A stretch of DNA of 64,000 nucleotides from Tritrichomonas musculus (lineage: Eukaryota > Parabasalia > Tritrichomonadida > Tritrichomonadidae). A model generated the notes under the pieces. The model saw only the letters and a program-made list of their open reading frames with translations. It made no database searches and was not told the DNA's origin. The number at the start of each line of letters is the position of its first letter. Positions within the stretch are counted from its first letter, which is position 1. Where the stretch lies: the NCBI GenBank assembly GCA_039105265.1, contig JAPFFF010000012.1:4526001-4590000 (forward strand), given 5' to 3'. The position numbers and the translations under genes are program-made. Positions 47,801-55,101 of the stretch are shown piece by piece.

Positions 47801-50321
47801 TCTTTATTATTTCATAGAATTGAGGAGCTAATGATTCGATATGTTGTTGAAATGCTCGTTCATTTATATTTGATTTATCATTTATCAAATTTCTTTGTTG
47901 ATTAAGTATATGAATTATTCCAAGTTGATTGGCATCTAAATGAAATAAAGGAATTAAATTATTTTTATTTTCACAATAAGTCTGCCAAAATTGTTTAGCA
48001 TTTGTAATAAATTGCATGCAATTATTGACCCAATTTGATTCATCTTCCTCATTTAAAATCTCATCTTCATTTAATTGAGGATTCATCAATTGTTGATCCT
48101 CTGGAACTAATTGCTCAGTTTCAACGCCAGCATTTTCTGCTGCATCTTCTAAATCGAATTGAATTTGCATTTCTTTCGCAGATTGTTTTTCATCTTTCTT
48201 TCGTTCTTCTAAACGTCTTTGTAAAAATTCATTCATTACTCGAGATTCTATTCCTACATTTTTCTTGATGAAATCTGAATAAATTTGACGAAATATATAA
48301 TATTTTTGACGAATTAACATTGTCTTAGTAAAAGTTTTCAAATTTTGCAAACCTATTTCTGAATGTAGATATTCTTGTTTCTGACCTGTCTTAGCTTCAA
48401 TTTGTTGAAGATTTTGAATTTGTTTAGGGAGTTCAATTTCACACAATGCTTCATTTTCTATTTCATCTCGTTTAATCAAAAGTTCAAATTTCTCAACGAA
48501 GTTCTCTAAAGTATAATTCCAATTTTGATTATATAGATGAAACATTGCTTCCAAATATGCTAATTCACCAAGCCAATAACGATATTCATGAATGATATTT
48601 CTTTCTCCATAATAATTTCTTATTTTATGAATTGCCTCATTTGATAATGGATATTCTGACCATGCCTCTGTTGCAATTTTTGTTTGATTCGCTGGATTAT
48701 GTTCGAATTGATAAACCCATTCTGTTATATATGCCCATCTATTTAAACTTTCTTTGAATAAATTAACTTCATTCGTAAAACCAGATTCTAATTTATTTCC
48801 CATTTCTTTATTTATTTTTTTGATTTCACCAATGATATCAAATATTATTTGATGATATATCATTGCATAATTTTCGGTTTGCATTTTGCTTTGATATTCC
48901 ATCACTTTCACTGATATGAAATCTTCTATTGCCTTACGGTCTATATTTTCTACCTTTTGTAAATTTAATAATATTTCTGTATAATCTTGTGCCCGTTGTT
49001 TCAATTCTGTATTTCCAATCATTATTTTTTTCACGGCGAGTTCTGCACTAATTTGTCGAGTCCAAAAAACTTTAGTTTGACCCCACGAATTGGAAAATGT
49101 TTGAAGCATTTGATGAACCTCTGGAAATATCTTTTCATCTCGAAGAGCATTACAATCAGTTAATTTTTTTGCTTGTAATTGTTTCACAAATTCCATTATT
49201 GTATCATAGACCTCATTTGGTAAAAGCCAACGTTTTCCAGAATTCCAAATCTTTATGAGAGCAATTGTTAATAACAAATCTCCATTTTGAACTCCATGAT
49301 CTGGAAGTTCATTGATTTCAGTCACTATATCTTTTATTGTTTGTTTGGTTGCTGGATATTGATTCGGATATAAGACAATACATTCAATATAGTCAATAGG
49401 TTCAGGTGAAATTGCTTCTTTTGGAAATATTTCAATGATATTTCCGTTTTCATCTGTTTCTTGTCTTCTAATCAAATTTTCTAGATCATTTATACTATTT
49501 TTCAAATCTTGATCATCTACGAGAGTTGTCAAGCCAGATATAAAATTTTCGTTTGAAAATATACTTGAGAGCAGCCCAGAGTATTTTTGAATAATTGTTT
49601 GATATTTTTTGTCATAGATATGATTTCGAATTCCTCTTAATAAGGAAGGAACATTTGCCAATTCAGAAATTATTTGATACCAAGGTTTATCTAACTCTAA
49701 CTTTTTATCATAATGATACCAATGTTGTAAAAACTCATAATATATTCTGGCTTCTTTGTAATTAAATAACATCATATAAATTGTTTGTTCTTCTGGAAGT
49801 GGAACTGATTCAATATCAAGAAACACTCCTTTAAAAATTCGTCTCACATCTGCTTCTTTTTGTGTTCTGAAATCTCCAATTATTTCTTCATAATGATTGT
49901 CAGGATCTTCTACTGTTGAGGTATAATCGCTCAAAAATGTTTCTAAGTTTACTTTCCCTGAATCTAAATTAGTAAATCTTGTATTTGATAAACCCAAATA
50001 TTCAAAATACATATGAAGATATCCAACAAGACTTTCATATTCTAGTAGGTATCGATCAGGATTTAAAAAATGTTGTGCTCTAACCCATGTAATATCTGGA
50101 CGTGGAAGTCCTACACTCTCAATTTCTTTAAGTAAAAAATCAGCTTCATCAAGATAAGGCTTTTTATCATTTGGAAAATAAATTTTAATCCCATTTTCAC
50201 CATCAAAGGAACTACATAACTCTACATCAGGGTAAATAAAATCACAAATTGTTACAGTTCTATCATAACAAGTGGCTTGTCTAACATTTGTAATAAATTC
50301 CGGTAATTGAATTTCAGTCAT
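38850..50321 (-). CDS. Giant 3,823-residue helical repeat protein, unknown function
   Basis: A single open frame covering a quarter of the Polinton. Except for the first ~400 residues and the last ~500, which are Pro/Lys-rich and disordered, it is a long series of helical segments rich in Glu, Lys, Asn, Gln, Trp and Tyr. A degenerate unit of about 60-90 residues seems to recur: a helix, then F/Y with a [FY]-[ST]-x-E-x-W-like turn, then Asp/Ala and a tail like AIxxLExxKK. Examples are YGREYSEEKWNELVNSKEST, LGKKIDEKTWEKFTKEDERE and LKLMPPNVFPPTFKQYYGNQ. I see no nuclease, protease, kinase or transferase motif and no membrane segment. Size and placement beside packaging genes suggest a tape-measure, tegument-like or scaffold protein, or an effector. 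That is inference. An intact frame of 11.5 kb argues for recent selection. Confidence 0.85.
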   Translation of the reverse strand: MTEIQLPEFITNVRQATCYDRTVTICDFIYPDVELCSSFDGENGIKIYFPNDKKPYLDEADFLLKEIESVGLPRPDITWVRAQHFLNPDRYLLEYESLVGYLHMYFEYLGLSNTRFTNLDSGKVNLETFLSDYTSTVEDPDNHYEEIIGDFRTQKEADVRRIFKGVFLDIESVPLPEEQTIYMMLFNYKEARIYYEFLQHWYHYDKKLELDKPWYQIISELANVPSLLRGIRNHIYDKKYQTIIQKYSGLLSSIFSNENFISGLTTLVDDQDLKNSINDLENLIRRQETDENGNIIEIFPKEAISPEPIDYIECIVLYPNQYPATKQTIKDIVTEINELPDHGVQNGDLLLTIALIKIWNSGKRWLLPNEVYDTIMEFVKQLQAKKLTDCNALRDEKIFPEVHQMLQTFSNSWGQTKVFWTRQISAELAVKKIMIGNTELKQRAQDYTEILLNLQKVENIDRKAIEDFISVKVMEYQSKMQTENYAMIYHQIIFDIIGEIKKINKEMGNKLESGFTNEVNLFKESLNRWAYITEWVYQFEHNPANQTKIATEAWSEYPLSNEAIHKIRNYYGERNIIHEYRYWLGELAYLEAMFHLYNQNWNYTLENFVEKFELLIKRDEIENEALCEIELPKQIQNLQQIEAKTGQKQEYLHSEIGLQNLKTFTKTMLIRQKYYIFRQIYSDFIKKNVGIESRVMNEFLQRRLEERKKDEKQSAKEMQIQFDLEDAAENAGVETEQLVPEDQQLMNPQLNEDEILNEEDESNWVNNCMQFITNAKQFWQTYCENKNNLIPLFHLDANQLGIIHILNQQRNLINDKSNINERAFQQHIESLAPQFYEIIKKKCVIEYVRWKRNVPPSNIDEEISRYNVQANDENSINRIVDLFRSDFLKYKPKLQKLYDFLILKTNLPDFDDWSNSIWIETELEQNLNEWIQKKNEETLYLDDYQKYFSQVVALLRQGLDKYNIKIEKIRKIANQLFPNDINLYVTKDNDDWKQNMNAKINDPNFRGQIQAEIQQWDAKANERLSKIQAILQNQTTAGKVTQDNYQSAKTDFENKFIKNGNIIDSNKDAELQQLLVYSEAQKNEKVTIDKKQEIANLFASYGVPVSDKDLNKYTSDYFMSTNKQLIMTDINTRILREKENRDNADLTEFENKIVPQIQMINTISQVIPRVQAISIDAKRQQIMNTQKNRPAEINIVKGQIQNEINQAFSTCQSSQIQHYRTEIQKKIDHTRRSCNLGEEIEKILKTIIIENQTIAKHHENFLAWKSVWDANELTIDNKIKEIVEVIRNQNNSGFNAQTVSNEIFTTICYPNFDQNLVIQKLNQKLEEEKKNKKEKEYQTQINSLKSSFQEAYGREYSEEKWNELVNSKESTEKKIEKISRQIEQKNEQKGNQQLNCVNTINRCFSAAFPDWDPENVNLIIQNFLDLYPNLNSVEDVDNLLKSMEPKFKNCGRVFRLWNKHKFANTYLGLGILQSLNYDLNVLFENVELWEKRNKLFHYSPLSLLRAFLGDKSQQNQNVLQSLASFEQKRRNLERNDEFMRKFNSLSGSLSAEDKEDFLCEIVGHCDQPDDIDQYISLKTDWIQKGYDWKNWDQRKTFEETYNSNNGLEYSSRRIRSIYNQVTPQDNQQIDSLKTLLETNYPEKFSPVYWNEIEDQVFKNDGNQFLSYLEGERVYQDFLKLMPPNVFPPTFKQYYGNQDVHTALRNIQTLFKQKNDFAKTIRGDKELERAVREYNEIADVNDQYTLERILYLEKPTTSLELKNKFQNMLQEKVNGVDRNELLDETIRDIWRSYFPNDLKASSTWRSEFNGNYLAIVAIRKLSQLYHFYHEFHPDEEVNLSKIVKYFGNSIDETQKKLEEYYTQNIEIFNNQWKKNKTLKGYLEEFKDDFGGSVDLARKRAYGKFHGNLEHCLKFFKNYKLQRDLETQKTGQVRTDINTFLGQVLSNEDPNTLLDGIESEHNSRTQSQTNWNRNADFRNHGNIKSRLDNDHQIDITYDITWDSNKMYNNYLIPIAEKYYEQITNKKYHPPANLDLSNPATKYQTIVQEAETIREKNENWDITEVQSTLDTYKNQDKINVKITYDELKKKYENPQDALKFLEIEKLKKDILVKLWKPDDEELPRDNKCFKKYFEYQENQLTERLHELRNIVGMFKEDRRESWGSDNFSKILQNYRIYFSEDTLRSSADKCQIYYENDYHKGKTELEYLYNLAHFHKTFQEPYFEKQPSNPSVNEMKETNDAIDIIMNNYKDYKLDSNLTGKIEDYNTYSGKDHQTKLSLVKKFKQDKQKAKIFLDHGTWLGKILSFGDDQLAKSQTVSVEGIAKLKEIYSTKTKDDEAFKSQEFQMKLDEYNALIGDTKTITDMKNDYKTYTNALYAMNSTQIKYELINKYQLKENDVNALMADTWSQSYQNLKNKKNDLDTIISNCKSDSEIVSFHDDLKRNYDTTTPILDQLIKDEKYDIPKLYYHILSKLWKRKSGEDVQWKDDNSFQSQNEKLANLLHAFDRRKKAFNENSELLQLVNDPTVPVTQEQLWKRYMYSTKHENDDAKDAIQFMKNEKRKKIYLKKWNELGKKIDEKTWEKFTKEDEREEFFEQMEKEYRQEEKKWNQIGKFIPYYNSYHDDKNQLLDWEQAYQKWEGNYEKAKDEIELSNLAHSYELEFGKKWESQKTKKEQIKYLTKIEDDWLNYYKYHPTFMSVFNDYNNTLTSQAKKLEDVIDKYGSDVNKITIEMSYELLTTRMKAIDPTFKAEEYYKNEDGVQRLENEYKTLQANNNSVLGDSEITGLFDTYKVNYPDDTRKLWNISKDMSHNKTEVKNFFLIKNLIHEIQNDYTKVFNYNDRSNWGSTSTYQVNYLEKERDRLKKELDQLKSIGNINELVDIYNDMNGFKDASTQKDLKKIFVENDCQYYKTYYYLLAHKYNSINPEKKKALTYSGSGDRACRALEKEIREVEEVESQLKLNKKWKDLTLEEQDMIMKNNKDPVYAIVYLESKDDIKNYNEQHEIPFDFDQTIKKWKKEGRDIHLIPHYLKIVNKITEDDSYYQAINKFKKDYPDELTPDLISKLGNAYEIYKFVVLTPLQKRYAIAFGKSIELSQMMNYAKTLKDKYEVKWGVVDQDLPFDIEIAKIANEARIIQKEYQNTGGIKNKKQVKFEETLAKEKNEEGGNTKEKVIDYIKQIKSDMEQSKLESEQTINENIDRINKDKKDGQKIQKEKFKELSVYSKDLEVINAIIEYLPIYEKHFQKEMTIDDLKKYHSDPKNPDWINVLQIIAFSPLIDDYNSIQKKQKNLISVNVESIRNKYIIEEQKVENTEDITYRHVQVAEKSFREEVDKLKKTYFDKLLTEYHKHIDDSSETLDQLLQLYTSLDDLERYLKLNRYIAKTNSIYKQLKEHYKKEHTPLKYSDYENKPINNLEPSIIILQNLQKEAQKEWDDEKKKDDKAKEHKQKVESKLNDLNSIRRKVGLAEIGFERYKNQETDTALSDIQNMYNEARQKETEKNNQNTTNTIGGALRNTGYVNPLNKPATTPTTPTTQTPPATTEEIPKIKDESEKKDESVWSRNYEGGITSLIQQSAKGISIRSLLMEQQKKNKLNGRPNIMSQFNENAPPKPVVPYQTNSNINNLFSSKTTMTEEKETPIEKKPLVSPISEKPMTMTKIEPGKKINLLPTKVDSPEVITTKSNMIQVLPRRGRKNLPLRFKRKEEMQKQVKIDEDEDVDEEPMNTKAKPNKQFKKQKSERTKALKKNPPKKNTKKKVEEDVTDTILDKQDISKKKPLQRKTKPEPPPKWDDLKTEETPEKEEPPKIETVKPKTEIPSVIQNNPSLMKYFK

Positions 50322-50369
50322 TTTTCAATAAAAATAAACATAAAACAACAAATAGTGAAAATAAATGGT

Positions 50370-50780
50370 TTATTCAGATGAATAATCTAGTTCCCCCAAA
50401 TTTAGTGGGTCAACGAAGCAATCTCGTAACTCATCGACAAATTGATTCAATACTTGTGCTTTTGTTTCCAATTGGACTTTCTTTTTTTCTTCTTCTTTTT
50501 TCAAATCGTCCAATTTATCTTGATTTTTATCAATTTTTAGCTCATTTTCGACAATCATTTCCCATCTCGGATCGGACATTGAATTTTTCCCAATTTCAGA
50601 ATTTATATAGCCGTTTTGTTCAGTGAGCCTTCGATTTTCTGATTCCAGTTTTTCGATTGTTTTCATGTCGTCGTTTAATGAATCAGCTAATTCCAATAAC
50701 CTTGTTGTATCTTCAATAAAGCTGCGTACTGTCTTTCTGAACACCTTAAGACTTTGCTTATCTTGCTTCCTGCTGTACAT
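50370..50780 (-). CDS. Coiled-coil protein of the right terminal block
   Basis: 136 residues with a strong coiled coil from about 30 to 115 (LADSLNDDMKTIEKLESENR ... KIDKNQDKLDDLKKEEEKKK). It is divergent from the gene at 50925. Its promoter is the mirror of the one used by the 594-residue gene at the left end. No family is recognised. Confidence 0.75.
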   Translation of the reverse strand: MYSRKQDKQSLKVFRKTVRSFIEDTTRLLELADSLNDDMKTIEKLESENRRLTEQNGYINSEIGKNSMSDPRWEMIVENELKIDKNQDKLDDLKKEEEKKKVQLETKAQVLNQFVDELRDCFVDPLNLGELDYSSE

Positions 50781-50924
50781 GAAAAAAAGTGATGTGATGA
50801 CCTAACGAGAAAAAATTAGATTTTTGGTAAACGGTCTCCACCCCAAAAACTTAGAGGGCACCCATGAGGGACCCAAATAAAAAATATGATTTTTCGTGCT
50901 CACCTCATCACATCATTTTTACTT
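50781..50924. promoter_or_regulatory. Divergent promoter of the right terminal block
   Basis: Inverted counterpart of 5935-6076. On the minus strand it reads ACCGTTTACCAAAAATCTAATTTTTTCTCGTTAGGTCATCACATCACTTTTTTTC before the ATG at 50780. On the plus strand it reads CGTGCTCACCTCATCACATCATTTTTACTT before the ATG at 50925. A GGGTCCCTC-type core and a CACCCCAAAAAC segment are also shared with the left end. Confidence 0.7.
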
Positions 50925-51407
50925 ATGTTCGCCATCTCCGAGTCCAACGTAGAGCCTACAGAGAACTACCCAATAGAGAACCTATCAGATCTTATCGATA
51001 AACACCCAGAAGATTTAGATTTAAATGAAGATGACTATATGTACCAGAGTTTATGTAAAATTGTTACTGCACAAGATTCACCATTCAATATTGGCCCAAA
51101 GCAAGCATTTGTCAGAAATTATTATCGTGAACTTCACAAATGCATAGAAATTCGACAAAAATTGTTTGAAACAACCCTTGATATAGTCAAATGTAAATTC
51201 AATTTCGATGAAAATCTTTTTACGAGCATTTCTACCAGATTCTTTCAATTTTTCCCAAATACCACAATTGATTGGACCCTATTGGACCCTCAAAGAGGAA
51301 TGTACCAATTTCTAGATTCATATGCAGAGCATTTATTTAATAGAATAGGATTTTACACAAGATGGATATACTATCCAATTGAATGCCATGCAAACGATTG
51401 CCTTTAA
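50925..51407 (+). CDS. Outward-facing gene of the right terminal block, unknown function
   Basis: 160 residues from the ATG after the Inr TCATTTTTACTT. An open frame continues 13 codons upstream into the promoter. The acidic start (VEPTENYPIENLSDLIDKHP) leads into a helical body with Cys, Phe and Tyr residues. The last codons run into the right terminal inverted repeat. It is the positional mirror of the 198-residue gene at the left end, although I see no sequence similarity between the two proteins. Confidence 0.7.
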   Translation: MFAISESNVEPTENYPIENLSDLIDKHPEDLDLNEDDYMYQSLCKIVTAQDSPFNIGPKQAFVRNYYRELHKCIEIRQKLFETTLDIVKCKFNFDENLFTSISTRFFQFFPNTTIDWTLLDPQRGMYQFLDSYAEHLFNRIGFYTRWIYYPIECHANDCL

Positions 51408-51634
51408 GTAAACCACACAATTAAAAACTTTTTCTATAGCTTTTTTGATGTTAACGATACGGGACCTCCTTCCTAGCAGAGCGTTGAGAGGAATCCTGAG
51501 AGCAGCCCAGTGGAAGATCATTAATGGGAGTGGGGGATCATACCTGACAGGGCGGGGCTGGGGTCGCGGATGGGAAATATTTGACGCGGTTTTTGAACGA
51601 AGTGCAAAAATCGTGGCAAATATATAACTACTAT
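51403..51634 (-). repeat. Right terminal inverted repeat of the Polinton
   Basis: Reverse complement of 5059-5290 with three mismatches, all toward the inner edge. Similarity stops abruptly at both edges (51403 and 51634). The flanks outside the two repeats show no convincing short direct duplication. Confidence 0.93.
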
Positions 51635-52748
51635 ATTTGAAAAAAATTGATAAAAAAACTCTAAATTATCTTTATTAAATTTTGTTTTTGTAATTTATTA
51701 TATAGTGATTCAAATTAAATTGATAATGTATAATAATAAAACTAACTAAAAGAAAGCGGATAATGCTTTTCTCTTTCATTTTTAAACTTTTTCAGAAGCG
51801 TTTACATATTATTCTCCTCACTCTATTTCAAATAAAATTATCAATCCATGATATAAAATTGAATTAATATTCTTTGAAAAAAATTGAAGTCTAAGAAAAT
51901 TGATAATGATTTTCTGAGTTGTTTGATAGTTGTAAAATATTTTTAATTGAAAAAAATTGTGAGAAAAAAAGAGATTTCTGGGGAGTATAAAAAATAAAGT
52001 ACTCAAAAAATGAAATTAGCAATAAAAAGAAATCCAACGTCACGATTCCAGATTTTTTTATTTATTTCATAATAAGATTTCAAAATAAAACTAGTTGATC
52101 AGCCTTTTTTTCCGACTTGTGCCTATTGATCTAATGAATATTCCTTATCATATCTTCATTCATGGAAATATTTAAGAGCAAGCAAACACGAAATATTATA
52201 ACTTATGGTTTTTTATCAACATTGCTCCAATCAAGATTTTTTTTAATCATGATATTAGTTATAAAACACTCATTCTTTCATTCACTTTTTGAAAGATTTA
52301 AAATTGAATACTTTACCTTATTATGCTCTCAAAATAATCATATCCCATATTCAAATAAAAAAGTTAAAAAAATAATAGTTAAATCGTTTATGATAGCTCA
52401 TTTCTAAATATATTTGTAATTCTGCAAAAGAGAAATGGAAATTCTCATAATTAAATCTATTATGCATAATATCATTCAATTTTTCATTTTGAGATATAAA
52501 TAAGAAAATATTAAAGATAATATTTGAATTATCATTCCTCTTTTTTCAGAATTTTCACTTATCAACAACTTAGTAATTAGATTTAATTCGAAATAAGTTG
52601 TTTTTGTGATCTTTATTCAATGTAAAAATCATATTTGAATGATTTTGCACAGTATTTTTTAAAAAAAAAAAAACATGAAATTTGAATAAAAATAATAATG
52701 TAAAAAAACTAAAGTAATGTTTATATAAACACTAAGACAAATATATAT
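51635..52748. other. A+T-rich intergenic host DNA
   Basis: No gene is supported. The longest frames (62 and 81 codons near 51818 and 52162) have poor composition and no sensible promoter placement. Confidence 0.55.
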
Positions 52749-52907
52749 TTAGTCTTTTGCACTAGACCATCTTTCATAGCCATCTTTTGTTGGTGTAATG
52801 GGCCACATTACATAAAAACCACCTGGAGGTGGGAATGGCTTGCCTGTTTCCAATGATTTTCCATATCTTTTATGTGCACGGTTTCCAAATCCTTTGCAAC
52901 CACTCAT
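52749..52907 (-). CDS. Small host protein, 52 residues
   Basis: An intronless frame starting MSGCKGFGNRAHKRYGKSLE and continuing with TGKPFPPPGGFYVMWPITPT. Base composition is clearly more balanced than the surrounding DNA. The minus strand has the trichomonad-type Inr TTTCATTTTTATTAAAGAATTACA directly before the ATG, with the Inr adenine about 20 nt upstream. The peptide has evenly distributed Gly, Pro and aromatic residues and looks like a conserved small protein, but I do not recognise its family. It lies outside the Polinton and so is a host gene. Confidence 0.7.
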   Translation of the reverse strand: MSGCKGFGNRAHKRYGKSLETGKPFPPPGGFYVMWPITPTKDGYERWSSAKD

Positions 52908-54339
52908 TGTAATTCTTTAATAAAAATGAAATCTTTTCTTTTAATTTTTTTTTTAGGTGATATGATATTCAATACGTCATATGAAAAAATCAAATTTGAA
53001 TTGGAACAGAAAATTGAATATAATATTGAAAAGTTCAAAATCTTTTCCTTTGAATTTTTCAATTAAGGATTTTGTAAAATATCAATTCTGTATTCTATTC
53101 CTGAATTTTTACATCCTTGACAAACAAAAATTCTAATATCTTTATTAATATACATAAAACAAAGTTAGTTTTATTGAGTATATAGTTTCTTTATGAATTA
53201 TATCCATTAAATTTTTCTTAATGATTATGTAAGATAATTTTATACCGAGATATTTGTTAATCGATTTCTATCGGGCCAAATTTTTTTAAGACAGATTTGT
53301 TAAAGGGGATAGCCTTTTCAAGAGATATAAAAAACAATTTATATAAATAGTGTAATAATTAATTAATTAATGGTTTTTGGTGGAGAAAAATATTTTTTAT
53401 CTCAGAAAATCATGCTCTTCTTGAATATTAATCATTCTTTGGTTATCGTTCATATTTTTCATAGAATATTAACCTCATCTAATTTCAATTTATCTTCATC
53501 TCCTCATAAAAAATAGCATCATTTATATGAATTGAGAATTGTTTTATATTCTTTTTCAAAATTCAATTGATTATTTGGTTATTAAATAAATAAATAAAAT
53601 GATTAATAATCATTCCAAAAGCAAATATTTGTTAATTATTATATATAAAATTGATTTTGGATATGTTATAAAATGGACTAATCACTATTTAATTTTTTTT
53701 ATATGATTGGTCTCTTTTCAATTCAATTTTTCAATGATATAAAAAGATATTAATATCTTTATCTTAATATTGTTATGTTATTTCATATTTTTTATAATAT
53801 AATAATATTTTGCATTATTTTTTAGATATCTTTATATGATATATCAATAAACTATGTATTCCATCTTCATTTCGATATTATTTGATTTTGGTTAAACTTT
53901 CATGTTTACAGCACTTTTTGTGTTTTATATATTAGCCAGTTTGAATCTATAATCAACTTGTCTTTTTTTGAATATCTATTAATATCTGATCATCAATCAT
54001 GTCTCATTTTTTACATTTTCGTTCCATTTTTTATTGTTGTACTTTAATTTATTAATTTGATATCTTGATTTATCAAAGTAATAAAAAAAAATTGAGAAAA
54101 ATGATTTTATATTGCATTCAAAAATGAATATTTTTGGTATCCAAATATATTGTATTAAAATATTTTCATAAAAGATAGATTTTTGGTTTAAGTAAATAGC
54201 AGGAAAAAAAATTGTATACATATCTTTCCTTTCGGCAGAATCTTTAATATGAAATCACTTTTATGAGAGCTATTGTTTACATAAAATGGATTTTGATGAT
54301 AAATACTAGTATATATTAAATAAAAATTATTAATAAGAT
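52908..54339. other. A+T-rich intergenic host DNA
   Basis: No gene, RNA or ordered repeat was seen. Frames of 64-77 codons occur near 52872, 53997 and 54188 but are of low-complexity composition, and the last runs into the MITE. Confidence 0.5.
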
Positions 54340-54348
54340 TATTATTTT

Positions 54349-55021
54349 GGGAAATCGTAATCGCCCGTAATAGTAATCGCCCGTGGCGGTTTAGGTCAAT
54401 ATTGACCTTGTATCGTACCATAGAAAAAAAAGTCTGGAACTTTTTTGCACTTTTGCAAAAAAAAGCATGGGTAGCTACTCATGGTTTTTTCTATATAAAA
54501 AAAATATAAACTGAATATTTTTTATAGTCTAAAATCGATATTATTATGAGCATTCGCATATAAACAAGAAAGTGCAAATATTTTTAACACCATCATTTTA
54601 TTATTTTGATGTATACAATTACGTAAATTCCAACTTTTCGCCGATATCATTGATATTGGAAATCATATACTTTTAAAGTTAAAAGGTAGTTAATTAATTT
54701 TGAGTAATACGGTTTCATATTTATTTTTATGCCTTTGGATTGTGCATTTGTTTACACAATATAAAATATTCATATAATATTTAGATTAAAATTTTGTTTT
54801 TCTTTGTTATAAAGTAATCAATAGAACTTTTATTAGCATATAAAATATTTGTCCTTTCTTGTTTATAAGCCAAAGCTCATTATGATATCGATTTTAGACT
54901 ATAAAAAAATATTCAGTTTATATTTTTTTGCAAAAGTGCAAAAAAGTTCCAGACTTTTTTTTCTATGGTACGATACAAGGTCAATATTGACCTAAACCGC
55001 CACGGGCGATTACGATTTCCC
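54349..55021. mobile_element. Mutator-like MITE with long inverted repeats and 9-bp duplication
   Basis: The element starts GGGAAATCGTAATCGCCCGT and ends with the exact reverse complement, plus a perfect 9-bp direct repeat TATTATTTT outside (54340-54348 and 55022-55030). The inverted repeats extend about 170-240 bp into the element. The left arm carries a 16-bp duplication of its AATCGCCCGT end motif and an extra ~40 bp (near 54460-54500) that the right arm lacks. There is no transposase frame. Long repeats with a 9-bp target duplication are the signature of Mutator-like DNA transposons. This copy is non-autonomous. Confidence 0.85.
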
Positions 55022-55101
55022 TATTATTTTTAATGAATAATTATATTTTTTCTCAAATTAATATTCATTCATATAAAGATTTAATAATCAAATATATAAT
55101 T

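Larger units (their letters stand above)
5059..51634. mobile_element. Giant Polinton/Maverick element, nearly whole
   Basis: A 46.6-kb virus-like DNA element bounded by 232-bp terminal inverted repeats. It carries the full Polinton hallmark set: retroviral-type integrase (8815-10203), protein-primed DNA polymerase B (19053-22325), FtsK/HerA packaging ATPase (37431-38294), two double-jelly-roll major capsid proteins (32960-34795, 34827-36617) and a pVI-like minor capsid protein (36694-36960). It also has an SF3/D5-like helicase, a KilA-N protein and a 3,823-residue protein. Classical Polintons are about 15-25 kb, so this one is about twice the usual size. The terminal repeats differ at three of 232 positions and most frames are open, so insertion looks recent. 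Roughly two or three genes look broken. I could not find a convincing 5-6 bp target-site duplication at the ends. Confidence 0.93.
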
